This document shows positions 52,292 to 60,147 of a DNA stretch of 64,000 nucleotides, piece after piece. This DNA is from an uncultured Comamonadaceae bacterium (GTDB lineage Bacteria; Pseudomonadota; Gammaproteobacteria; Burkholderiales; Burkholderiaceae): positions 14,686 to 78,685 of the forward strand of contig CAMLSD010000006.1 in assembly GCA_946482595.1 (NCBI GenBank). Reading direction: 5' to 3'. The first letter of the stretch is position 1. Every line of letters starts with the position of its first letter. The notes under the pieces are model-generated. The model did no database searches and was not told where the DNA came from. It was given only the letters and a program-made list of their open reading frames with translations. The position numbers and the translations under genes are program-made.

Positions 52292-52521
52292 GGAGATGGC
52301 GGCAGGGTCACCGCCGGGCGGGGGTGGCTCGATGCGATCGGATCGTCAGCACGGGTGGCCATGGTGTGGCGGCTCATCAACATCACGTGTGCAGTGTGCA
52401 CCGGCAGCACGTCGTGTCGATGTCGGCGAGCCTCGAGCGCATTACAGATGAAACATGCAGGCCGGCGGTCACGGCATGGCACCGGTCTGGCAAGGCGTGC
52501 CCGTGGACAGGCGCGCCTACA

Positions 52522-53475
52522 TCACGTTGCGCGTCGCCTGCGAGCCTTGCCTGCTCCCTCCTCGGGGTCGGCCAGGTGCGCCAGAAGGTGGTCGATCAGC
52601 ACCCGCACACGCCTTGGCATGTGGCGGTGGGCCGGATACATCAACGAGAACGGCCGGGAGGCGCCGGCGAATTCCGGCAGCAGCTCGACCAGTCGGCCGG
52701 CGTGCAGGTCGTCGGCGACGAGGAAGCGGTAGGTCTGCACGATGCCGGCACCCGCACGGGCCAGCGTGACGGGCCCGAGGATGTCGTCCGAACAACGCAG
52801 GCGGCCGGTGACGGCGTGCTCCGTCAGCGTGCCGCCCTGCTGCAGCAGCCAGGGCACCGCCAGGCCGGTGCTGGGCTGGATGAACTGGATGCACTCATGC
52901 TGCGAGAGGTCGGCCAGGCTGCGCGGCCTGCGCCGGCGGTGCAGGTAGGCCGGCGCCGCCACGATCACGAGCGCGGCGTCTTCGAGCTTGCGCGCCACCA
53001 GGCCCGAGTCAGGCGGTGTGCGGGCGCGCACGGCCAGGTCGAAGCCCTCGGCCGTGAAATCGACGTTGCGGTTGGTGAGCTGCAGGTCGAGCTCGATCTG
53101 CGGGTAGGCCCGGGTGAAGCCGGGCAGCAGCGGCAGGATGCGGTAGTGGCCGTACGAGGTAGGCAGGCTGATGCGCACCAGGCCAGAAGGTGCCTGCTGG
53201 TCGCCCGTGACCTCCCGTTCGGCCTCCACGAGTTGCCCCAGGGCCTGGCGGCACTGGTCGAAGTAGCGCTGGCCCGACTCGGTCAGGCGCACCTGTCGGG
53301 TGGTGCGCATCAGCAGCTGCACGCCCAGGCGGGCTTCGAGGCGGGCCACCGAACGGCTCACCGCGGCTGCGGTGAGGCCCGCGGCCTGGGCCGCTGCCGT
53401 GAACCCCCGGTGCTGGGCCGTGAGGCAGAACAGCTCGATGCTGCCCAGCCGCAGGTCGTCGAACTGGCGTGCCAT
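52522..53475 (-). CDS. LysR-family transcriptional regulator
   Basis: A 317-residue LysR regulator of the CrgA/DsdC-like subgroup. Helix-turn-helix: SIELFCLTAQHRGFTAAAQA and TAAAVSRSVARLEARLGVQL. The effector domain starts at GLVRISLPTSYGHYRILPLL. It ends in a basic tail (GKARRRRAT). It is divergent from the GST/tautomerase/NTF2-like operon across 124 unusually AT-rich bases, which include an ATTG-N13-CAAT dyad at 53519-53539 that may be its binding site. The 230 bases between its stop and the kinase start contain no gene. Confidence 0.9.
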   Translation of the reverse strand: MARQFDDLRLGSIELFCLTAQHRGFTAAAQAAGLTAAAVSRSVARLEARLGVQLLMRTTRQVRLTESGQRYFDQCRQALGQLVEAEREVTGDQQAPSGLVRISLPTSYGHYRILPLLPGFTRAYPQIELDLQLTNRNVDFTAEGFDLAVRARTPPDSGLVARKLEDAALVIVAAPAYLHRRRRPRSLADLSQHECIQFIQPSTGLAVPWLLQQGGTLTEHAVTGRLRCSDDILGPVTLARAGAGIVQTYRFLVADDLHAGRLVELLPEFAGASRPFSLMYPAHRHMPRRVRVLIDHLLAHLADPEEGAGKARRRRAT

Positions 53476-53599
53476 TCATGATCTCCATGTAAATGATGAT
53501 TTGAATGTACTCAGATTTATTGTCGTTGGCATCGTCAATACAGTCCGCCCTGTTCCTGCTCCTTCTTCAACTCGCGCTCCGCGCACAAGGACCCTGACG

Positions 53600-54208
53600 A
53601 TGAAGCTCTACTACGCCCCCGCCGCCTGCTCGCTGGCCCCGCACATCGTGCTGCGTGAAGCCGGCATGACCGTCACGCTCGAGAAGGTCGACACCGCCCG
53701 CCACCTCACGGCCGACGGTGGCGACTTCCACACCGTCAATGCCAAGGGCCAGGTGCCGGTGCTCGAACTGGATGACGGCAGCCGCCTGACCGAAGGGCCG
53801 GTGATCGCGCAGTACCTCGCTGACCAGGCCGAGGCTCGTTCGCTCATGCCGCAGGCCGGCACGCTGGCGCGCTACCGCGTGATGGAATGGCAGAACTACA
53901 TCACCAGCGAGCTGCACAAGTCGTTCACGCCGCTGTTCCATGACGATGTGGACGCCGCGGCCAAGCAGGCGCTTTCGCAGGTGCTGCTGCGCAAGCTGAC
54001 CTGGCTCGACAGCCAGTTGGCCGGCCGCAGCTACCTGACGGGCGAGGCCTTCACCGCGGCCGACGCCTACCTGTTTGTCGTGCTGGGATGGGCCCGGTTC
54101 GTGAAGCTCGACATCAGCGGCCTGGCCCATGTGCAGGCCTTCCTGTCGCGCGTCGGCTCACGCCCGGCAGTGCGTGAGGCCATGCGGGCCGAAGGCCTGA
54201 TCGCCTGA
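53600..54208 (+). CDS. Glutathione S-transferase (GstA-like, beta class)
   Basis: A 202-residue GST nearly identical in layout to the one at 22309. MKLYYAPAACSLAPHIVLRE has the catalytic Cys10, then VNAKGQVPVLELDDGSRLTE with the cis-Pro. The helical domain follows (YITSELHKSFTPLF). Ribosome-binding site AAGGA about 8 bases before ATG. It leads a three-gene operon with a tautomerase and an NTF2-like protein, divergent from a LysR gene, which looks like a detoxification or catabolic unit. Confidence 0.92.
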   Translation: MKLYYAPAACSLAPHIVLREAGMTVTLEKVDTARHLTADGGDFHTVNAKGQVPVLELDDGSRLTEGPVIAQYLADQAEARSLMPQAGTLARYRVMEWQNYITSELHKSFTPLFHDDVDAAAKQALSQVLLRKLTWLDSQLAGRSYLTGEAFTAADAYLFVVLGWARFVKLDISGLAHVQAFLSRVGSRPAVREAMRAEGLIA

Positions 54209-54268
54209 GCGCGTTCGCCTGAACCTCGACACCCCAACCTGCCAGGCCTCGAACCCACTGGAGTCACC

Positions 54269-54490
54269 ATGCCCTACGTCCATATCCGCATCACGCGCGA
54301 CGGCGCGACCGCCGAACAGAAAGCCGAGCTGATCCGCGGCACCACCGACCTGCTGGTGCAGGTGCTCGACAAGAACCCCGCCACCACCTTCGTGCTGATC
54401 GAGGAAGTCGACACCGACCACTGGGGCATCGCGGGCGAAACCGTGACGGTGCTGCGCCAGCGCGCGCGCGAGCAGGGCGGGGCACGATGA
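54269..54490 (+). CDS. 4-oxalocrotonate tautomerase family protein
   Basis: A 73-residue tautomerase. After removal of Met, Pro1 (MPYVHIRITRDG) is the catalytic base. VLIEEVDTDHWGIAGETV near the end is the family signature. It interconverts keto and enol forms of 2-oxo acids or dehalogenates small acids. Its stop overlaps the start of the next gene by 4 bases. Here Tyr follows Pro1, where many members have Ile or Val. Confidence 0.9.
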   Translation: MPYVHIRITRDGATAEQKAELIRGTTDLLVQVLDKNPATTFVLIEEVDTDHWGIAGETVTVLRQRAREQGGAR

Positions 54491-54885
54491 CACACCACCT
54501 CGACGCCTATGCCGACGTGGTAGCCGTGCTGCAGGACTACTTCGACGGCCTGCACCACAGCGACACCCGACGCCTGAGCCGCGTGTTCCATCCGCAGGCC
54601 GTCTATGCCACGGTCAGCCACGGCCAGCAGTTGGTCCTGCGCATGCACGAGTACTTCCCGATCGTCGATGCGCGCCCGTCGCCGGCCTCGCGCGGTGAAG
54701 CGCGCACCGACCGCATCGAGTCGATCGAGTTCGCCGGGCCGGTCACGGCACATGCCCGACTGCGCTGCTCGATCGCGCCCCGCCACTTCATCGACCTGCT
54801 GACACTCGTGCGTGTGGAGGGGCGATGGCAGGTCATCGCCAAGGTGTTCCACTGGGACGAGACAGCGCCTGTGCCGCAGCCGTGA
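54487..54885 (+). CDS. NTF2-like (putative lumazine-binding) family protein
   Basis: A 132-residue protein with the cone-shaped NTF2-like fold: LQDYFDGLHHSDTRRLSRVF, HPQAVYATVSHG, then HARLRCSIAPRHFIDLLTLV and the end GRWQVIAKVFHWD. Such proteins bind small ligands or act as isomerases, and they often join tautomerases. Translation is coupled to the tautomerase (ATGA). Precise function unknown. Confidence 0.8.
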   Translation: MTHHLDAYADVVAVLQDYFDGLHHSDTRRLSRVFHPQAVYATVSHGQQLVLRMHEYFPIVDARPSPASRGEARTDRIESIEFAGPVTAHARLRCSIAPRHFIDLLTLVRVEGRWQVIAKVFHWDETAPVPQP

Positions 54886-54922
54886 CACTGAACGAGCCAG
54901 TCGATCGCGGCGCAGCCGGGGT

Positions 54923-54941
54923 TCATTCGATCCGGGAATGA
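54923..54941. promoter_or_regulatory. LysR-type operator upstream of the receptor gene at 55032
   Basis: TCATTCGATCCGGGAATGA has TCATTC and GAATGA around a 7-base centre. The same sequence with one changed centre base (and equal flanks, GT before and a TCG shortly after) recurs at 57107-57125. It lies 90 bases before the ATG at 55032, a position fit for a LysR activator. Confidence 0.6.
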
Positions 54942-55031
54942 CATCGTTCCGATAACTCGATTGCCCCGGGCTGCGGGCCGGCGCAGCATGGGTGCACCGC
55001 ATGCGCGGGCTGTTCGAGATCGGAGCACATC

Positions 55032-56177
55032 ATGTGGCGTCAGTTCATTGTGTCCCTGGCCATGGGGCTGTCGGGGTGGCTGTCGGCGGCAGCACAGGAC
55101 CCAGCCCCTGGTGGGACGGCCGCGCCGATCGTGCTCGGCCAGTCGGCCTCGTTCTCGGGCAGTTTTGCCGCGCAGGCGGTGTCGTACCGGGCCGGTGCGC
55201 TGGCCTACTTCGCGGCAGTCAATGCACGCGGTGGGGTGCATGGCCGGCCGATCCGGCTCGTGTCGCTCGATGACGGCTACCGCGCCGAACAGGCGGTGGC
55301 CAACACCCGCCAGCTGATCGACCAGGAGCGTTGCCTGGCCCTGTTCGGCTACATGTGGACCAACACGGTCAAGGCCAGCCTGCCGGTGGCCGAGGCGGCC
55401 GGCGTGCCGATGTTTGCGCCCTACACCGGCTACGAGGCGCTGTATGCGCAGCACTCGCCGCAGGTGTTCACGACGCGTGCCAGCTTTGCCGACGAACTCG
55501 ACCAGATCGTGCGGCATCTGCACACGATCGGCCTCACCCGCATCGGCCTGGTGCACTACGACAGCGAGTCCGGGCGCGAACTGCTGGCCGACACGCGCCG
55601 GCGTGCCGACGCGCTGCGGCTGACACTCGGTGGCATCGGCATGATGAAGGCCGGCTCGCGCGATGCCGAACCGGCGATCCGGGGCCTGCATGGTACCGAC
55701 GTCCAGGCGCTGATTCTCGGGGTGTCGGGCAGCGATGCGGTGGCCTTCGTGCGGGCCTACGAGCCGCACCGGCAGGGACGCACACCGTACTACGCGCGCA
55801 GCCTGATCGGCGTGCGCCAGCTCATCGACGAACTCGGCCCGCTGGCCGAAGGGTTGTCGGTCAGCCAGACGGCGCCCAACCCGGTGAAGGACCGTTCACC
55901 CGTGTCGGTCGAGTACCGGACCTTGCTGCGGCAACTCGATCCGGCCCTGCAGCCCGACTACATCGGCCTGGAGGGCATGATCGCTGCCAAGGTGTTCACC
56001 GAGGCGCTGCGACGCGCCGGCCCGCAGCCGACCCGCGAGCGCCTGCGCCAGCAGCTGCAGGCGATGCGGCGCTTCGACGCCGGCGGCTACGTCGTCGGCT
56101 TTGCGCCCGGTCAGCACCACGGCTCGCGATTTGTCGACATCACGCTGATCGGCGCCGGTGGGCGCATCGTCGACTGA
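55032..56177 (+). CDS. ABC-type periplasmic ligand-binding protein (branched-chain amino acid type)
   Basis: A 381-residue receptor of the LivK/Peripla_BP_6 type. Signal peptide up to about residue 22 (LSGWLSAAAQD). LGQSASFSGSFAAQAVSYRA, then GGVHGRPIRLVSLDDGYRAE and IDQERCLALFGYMWT are characteristic of the family. No LivH, M, G or F genes adjoin it, so it is an orphan receptor or a sensor for a two-component or transporter system elsewhere. It is convergent with the LysR gene at 56193 and carries the operator that LysR also has at its own start. Confidence 0.88.
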   Translation: MWRQFIVSLAMGLSGWLSAAAQDPAPGGTAAPIVLGQSASFSGSFAAQAVSYRAGALAYFAAVNARGGVHGRPIRLVSLDDGYRAEQAVANTRQLIDQERCLALFGYMWTNTVKASLPVAEAAGVPMFAPYTGYEALYAQHSPQVFTTRASFADELDQIVRHLHTIGLTRIGLVHYDSESGRELLADTRRRADALRLTLGGIGMMKAGSRDAEPAIRGLHGTDVQALILGVSGSDAVAFVRAYEPHRQGRTPYYARSLIGVRQLIDELGPLAEGLSVSQTAPNPVKDRSPVSVEYRTLLRQLDPALQPDYIGLEGMIAAKVFTEALRRAGPQPTRERLRQQLQAMRRFDAGGYVVGFAPGQHHGSRFVDITLIGAGGRIVD

Positions 56178-56192
56178 GGCCGTGCGGGCCCG

Positions 56193-57110
56193 TCAGTCGT
56201 TGCCGGACGCGGGGGGCGCCGCGGCAGCCACCAGCCAGTCACGGAAGGCCACCAGCGCCTCGCTCGACGACTTGTGCTCCGGGTAGCACAGGAAGTAGCC
56301 GGCCCGGGCCTCGTGAATGCCGGTCGATGCCGGCAGCGGGGTCACCACCTCACGGTGCATGAGTTCGTCGCGCACCAGGCACTCGGGCACCAGGGCAATC
56401 CCCATGCCGGCCACCACGGCACGCACGATGGCGGTGTACTGGTCGAGCTGGATGCCGCTGTGCGGGTTGATGCCGCTCACGCCACGGGCCTCGCACCAGT
56501 TGGCCCAGGCATCGGGTGCGCTCACATGGTGCAGCAGCCGGTGGTGCACCACGTCGGCCGGCCGCCGCACGACCGGCTTGAGGCGCCGCGCCGGCGGGGT
56601 GATCAGCACCATGCGCCGTCCGATCACGTAGTCGCACACCGCGCCTTCCCACGGGCCTTCGCCGTAGCGGATGGCGCAGTCGAGGTCGGCCCGATGGAAG
56701 TCGTAGCCCTGCACATAGGGCACGAACTGCAGGTGGATGCGTGGGTGGGCGGCCTGGAAGGCCGGCAGCCGCGGGATCAGCCACTTGGCGCCGAAGGTGG
56801 GCAGCACCGACAGGTGCAGGATGCCACCATCATGCGGCCCGCTCATGATGTCCAGTGTGGCGGCCTCCAGCTGCTGGAGCAGCGGCTGCACGGCAGCCAG
56901 GTAGCGCTGGCCCGACGGTGTGAGCTGCAGGCGCTTGCGCACCCGGGTGAACAGTGCAATGCCCAGCGCGTCCTCCAGCTCCAGCAACTGCCGGCTCACG
57001 GCGCCCTGCGTGAGGTGCAGCGCGTCGGCCGCGGCCGACACCGTGCGCAGTTGCGCCGTGGTGACGAAGGCGCGCAGCAGGTGCAGTGAGGGCAGGAGGC
57101 GTCGGTTCAT
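56193..57110 (-). CDS. LysR-family transcriptional regulator (GcvA-like)
   Basis: A 305-residue LysR regulator. Helix-turn-helix: SLHLLRAFVTTAQLRTVSAA and HLTQGAVSRQLLELEDALGI. Effector domain from ILHLSVLPTFGAKWLIPRLP, with the GcvA-like pattern. Its start codon lies inside an operator at 57107-57125, so it probably represses itself. A second copy of the operator lies beyond its other end, ahead of 55032. It is divergent from the Bug receptor gene 57201. The pair of sites suggests control of both flanking units. Confidence 0.92.
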   Translation of the reverse strand: MNRRLLPSLHLLRAFVTTAQLRTVSAAADALHLTQGAVSRQLLELEDALGIALFTRVRKRLQLTPSGQRYLAAVQPLLQQLEAATLDIMSGPHDGGILHLSVLPTFGAKWLIPRLPAFQAAHPRIHLQFVPYVQGYDFHRADLDCAIRYGEGPWEGAVCDYVIGRRMVLITPPARRLKPVVRRPADVVHHRLLHHVSAPDAWANWCEARGVSGINPHSGIQLDQYTAIVRAVVAGMGIALVPECLVRDELMHREVVTPLPASTGIHEARAGYFLCYPEHKSSSEALVAFRDWLVAAAAPPASGND

Positions 57111-57125
57111 TCGTTCCGGGAATGA
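57107..57125. promoter_or_regulatory. LysR-type operator between LysR and Bug receptor genes
   Basis: TCATTCGTTCCGGGAATGA matches the site at 54923 except for one base. It overlaps the LysR start codon and lies 75 bases upstream of the Bug receptor ATG. Confidence 0.6.
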
Positions 57126-57200
57126 TGTCGTGAGGAAGTTTCGTTTGTCGAGCCAGGGGGTGGCCACCAAGAATAGGCGCACCAACCACAAGGGGTCAAC

Positions 57201-58172
57201 ATGGATCGCAGACAGTTCACCGCATCGCTTTCGGCAGCATTGCTCGCACCGGCCTGGACGAGTGCATCGGCCAGTTCGGGCAAACCGGTGCGGCTCATCG
57301 TGCCCTTTGCGCCGGGTGGCGCGACCGACATCACGGCCCGGGCCGTGGGCGAACAACTGGCCCGGGAGATCGGTCAGCCGGTGATCGTCGAGAACAAGGC
57401 CGGCGCCGGTGGCTCCATCGGCATGGCCGAGGTGGCGCGCTCGGCACCCGACGGGCTGACCCTGGGCGTGGCCACGCTGTCCACACACGGCGTGAACCCT
57501 GCCGTGTACAAGTCGCTGACCTACGACCCGCTGACCAGCTTTGTGCCGGTGGCCGAACTGGTCAAGGCACCCGGCGTGCTCATCGTGAATGCACAACTGG
57601 GGGTCAAGGACTTCGCGGCCTTTCTCGCGCTCGTGCGTTCGCAGCCGGGCAAGCTGATGTACGCCTCGCCCGGCAACGGCACCATCGGCCACATGTGGGC
57701 CGAGCAGTTCAAGAGCTCGACGCGGACCTTCATGGTGCATGTGCCCTACCGCGGCGCGGCACCGGCGCTGAACGACGTGCTCGCCGGACAGGTGCAGGCC
57801 TACTTCGACCAGGTGGCGTCGTCGCTGCCGCATGTGCAGTCGGGGCGCGCCCATGCGCTGGCGGTGTCGTGGCCCTCACGGCTGGACGTGCTTCCGTCGG
57901 TGCCCACCTTTGCCGAGGTCGGCCTGCCCGACAACAACGTGCCGTCGTGGTTCGGCCTGGTGGCGCCCCAGGGCACGCCGGAGGCCGAGATCAGTCGCCT
58001 GCATGCCGGGGTCGTGCGCTCGCTCAAGGCGCCAGGAATGAGCGAGCGCCTTGCGCGGCTGGGCCTGTATCCGTCGCCGCTGCGTACGCCGGCCGAATTC
58101 GGCAACCAGGTGAAGGCCGAGATCGAGCGCATGCGTGCGGTGGCGCGCTTTGCGAAGATCCAGCTCGACTGA
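57201..58172 (+). CDS. Bug/TctC-family periplasmic solute-binding protein
   Basis: A 323-residue receptor. The signal peptide is short with a possible Tat-like start (MDRRQFTASLSAALLAPAWT, cleavage near ASASSG). VRLIVPFAPGGATDITARAV, VIVENKAGAGGSIGMAEVAR and VHVPYRGAAPALNDVLAGQ are Bug landmarks. It is divergent from the LysR gene, and a formylglutamate amidohydrolase-like gene follows after 13 bases, so the ligand may be an N-acyl or formyl amino acid. This is inference from position. Confidence 0.92.
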   Translation: MDRRQFTASLSAALLAPAWTSASASSGKPVRLIVPFAPGGATDITARAVGEQLAREIGQPVIVENKAGAGGSIGMAEVARSAPDGLTLGVATLSTHGVNPAVYKSLTYDPLTSFVPVAELVKAPGVLIVNAQLGVKDFAAFLALVRSQPGKLMYASPGNGTIGHMWAEQFKSSTRTFMVHVPYRGAAPALNDVLAGQVQAYFDQVASSLPHVQSGRAHALAVSWPSRLDVLPSVPTFAEVGLPDNNVPSWFGLVAPQGTPEAEISRLHAGVVRSLKAPGMSERLARLGLYPSPLRTPAEFGNQVKAEIERMRAVARFAKIQLD

Positions 58173-58185
58173 GGCGGCCGTGAGC

Positions 58186-59073
58186 ATGTCCATGCAGCCT
58201 TGTGCTGTCGATCCCGCGCTGTCGTTCTGGTCGATGCACGCGCCGTGCAGCGTGCAGGACGGTCTGGCCCCCGTGGTGCTGGACTCGCCCCACAGCGGGA
58301 CGGTCTACCCGCCGGACTTCCTCCCGGCGTGTCCGATGAGCCGGCTGCGTGTGGCCGAGGACAGCCATGTCGACACACTCTGGGCCTTTGCGCCCTCTCT
58401 GGGGGTCACGTTGCTGCGCGCGCACTTTCCGCGCAGCTACATCGACGCCAATCGCTCGCTCACCGAGGTCGACCCGCACCTGCTCGACGCCCCGTGGATC
58501 GGGCCGCTGGAGCCCAGTGCCAAGGTGCGCCTGGGCAAGGGCCTGATCTGGCGGCTGCTCGACGATGGCACACCGGTCTATGACCGCTACCTCACGCTCG
58601 ACGAAGTGCAGCGCCGGATCGCCGAGTGCTGGGTGCCGTATCACCGGGCGCTGGATGCGGCGATCGAGGCCGCCTGGCAGCGCCACGGTGGTGTGATCCA
58701 CCTGGACTGCCACTCGATGCCGTCGGTGGCACAGGCCTACTCGACCGAGCACCCGTTCATGGCCCATGCCGACTTTGTGCTGGGTGATCGCGACGGCACC
58801 ACCGCAAGCCCGGCGCTCACGCGCTGGATCGAGCGCTTCCTGCAAAGCCGCGGTCATACCGTCGAGGTGAATCATCCCTACAAGGGGGTGGAGATCGTCC
58901 GGCGACAGGGGCGCCCACACGAGGGGCGGCACTCGATCCAGATCGAGATCAACAAGCGTCTTTACATGGACGAAACCACCTTGGCACCGCTGCCGGGCTT
59001 TGCCCGGTTGCAGGCCACGCTGCGTGAGCTGCTGGAGCAGTTGCTCCAGTTCGAGCCGCAGGCCTGGCGCTGA
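58186..59073 (+). CDS. N-formylglutamate amidohydrolase family protein
   Basis: A 295-residue metal hydrolase. VVLDSPHSGTVYPPDF, EDSHVDTLWAF, SYIDANRSLTEVDPHL, HLDCHSMPS and SIQIEINKRLYMDE contain the conserved acids and histidines of the HutG-type family. The family cleaves N-formylglutamate to glutamate and formate in histidine breakdown, but no hut genes are near, so another N-acyl amino acid may be its substrate. Starts at ATG 58186 or GTG 58180 are both open; the ribosome-binding site is close to GTG. Confidence 0.88.
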   Translation: MSMQPCAVDPALSFWSMHAPCSVQDGLAPVVLDSPHSGTVYPPDFLPACPMSRLRVAEDSHVDTLWAFAPSLGVTLLRAHFPRSYIDANRSLTEVDPHLLDAPWIGPLEPSAKVRLGKGLIWRLLDDGTPVYDRYLTLDEVQRRIAECWVPYHRALDAAIEAAWQRHGGVIHLDCHSMPSVAQAYSTEHPFMAHADFVLGDRDGTTASPALTRWIERFLQSRGHTVEVNHPYKGVEIVRRQGRPHEGRHSIQIEINKRLYMDETTLAPLPGFARLQATLRELLEQLLQFEPQAWR

Positions 59074-59093
59074 AGCTGCCGCAAGCTGCGCCT

Positions 59094-59121
59094 GCCCGCA
59101 TCACCGGGTCTGCGGTGCGGG
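59094..59121. terminator. Possible bidirectional hairpin between convergent genes
   Basis: CCCGCA and TGCGGG with inner ACCG/CGGT pairs form a bulged hairpin in the 57-base gap between the convergent genes ending at 59073 and 59131. There is no T tract on either side, so it is at best a weak terminator. Confidence 0.3.
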
Positions 59122-59130
59122 CGGCCCACC

Positions 59131-60147
59131 TCAAGCACCCGCCAGGTAGATCAGCGCTGCATTGATGCCATAGGCCGCCACCAGTCCGACGCTGATCCAG
59201 CTGGCCACGCGCAGCACGCGTCCTTGCGGGCGCATCACCAGCCCGACGATCACCAGGCCCGTCATCACCAGCGCCGTGGCCGCCGATCCGGCATGCACAG
59301 GCGACACCTCGGCCAGCAGCGGGCCGCCGGGATAGGCCAGATCGTCGACGGCCAGGATGGTCACGTTGAACAGGTTGCTGCCCAGCAGGTTGCCGATGGC
59401 CATGTCCAGTGCACCCATCCGCAGTGCGGACACGGTGACCGCCATCTCGGGCAGCGTCGTGACCAGGGCCATGAACACCGTGCCGACGAAACTGCGCGAC
59501 AGACCCAGCGCCGCGGACAGGCCATCAGCCACCTTGGGCAGCCAGCTGCCCGCTGCCAGCACCACAAGTGCCGCGATGGAGAATCGGCGCCACGCGCGCC
59601 GCACCGTCTCGCGCGAGGCCTGCTCCAGCGCGCCGACCTGGGCGTGGACCGTGTCCGGACGTTGCGCCTGCTCGTGCGCGAACACGCTGCGCAGGGCCAG
59701 CAGGTACAGCCCCATCAACACCGGACTGTAGAGACCCACGCCCAGGAAATGCGGCGCGGCGGGGCCGGTGAGCAGGCTCATCGCGACGAACCCGAGCATC
59801 ACCACGCCGAATCCGGCAGACAGCAAGTGGGTGGGGCTGGCGCGGCCGTACATCGGCTGGCGGCGCTGCAGCAGGTCGACCACCACGAGGAAGGCCAGGT
59901 TCACGACACAGGCACCCAGTGCATTGCCCACGGCCAGATTGGGGGCGCCCACCACCGCTGCCGCACTCACGCCCGAGGCCAGCTCGGGCAGCGAAGTCAC
60001 GGTGGCCAGCAGCGCCAGGCCCGCCCAGCCGCGACCCCAGCCATGCGCCTCGGCCAGCACGTCGGCACTGCGGCTGAGCGTGAAGCCGGCGCCGGCGATC
60101 AGCAGGGCGCACAGCAGGAACTGCAGCGTCAGCCAGGCCAGGGTCAT
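59131..60147 (-). CDS. Calcium/sodium antiporter-like (CaCA) membrane protein
   Basis: A 338-residue cation exchanger with about ten hydrophobic segments and the two inverted alpha repeats of the CaCA family: LALLATVTSLPELASGVSAA with AVGNALGACVVNLAFLV in the first half, and FMALVTTLPEMAVTVSALRM with AIGNLLGSNLFNVTILAV in the second. Conserved acidic residues in SLPEL and TLPEM are the ion ligands. Its ATG overlaps the stop of the P-type ATPase gene (ATGA), so it is coupled with an active pump; both probably export calcium. Confidence 0.9.
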   Translation of the reverse strand: MTLAWLTLQFLLCALLIAGAGFTLSRSADVLAEAHGWGRGWAGLALLATVTSLPELASGVSAAAVVGAPNLAVGNALGACVVNLAFLVVVDLLQRRQPMYGRASPTHLLSAGFGVVMLGFVAMSLLTGPAAPHFLGVGLYSPVLMGLYLLALRSVFAHEQAQRPDTVHAQVGALEQASRETVRRAWRRFSIAALVVLAAGSWLPKVADGLSAALGLSRSFVGTVFMALVTTLPEMAVTVSALRMGALDMAIGNLLGSNLFNVTILAVDDLAYPGGPLLAEVSPVHAGSAATALVMTGLVIVGLVMRPQGRVLRVASWISVGLVAAYGINAALIYLAGA

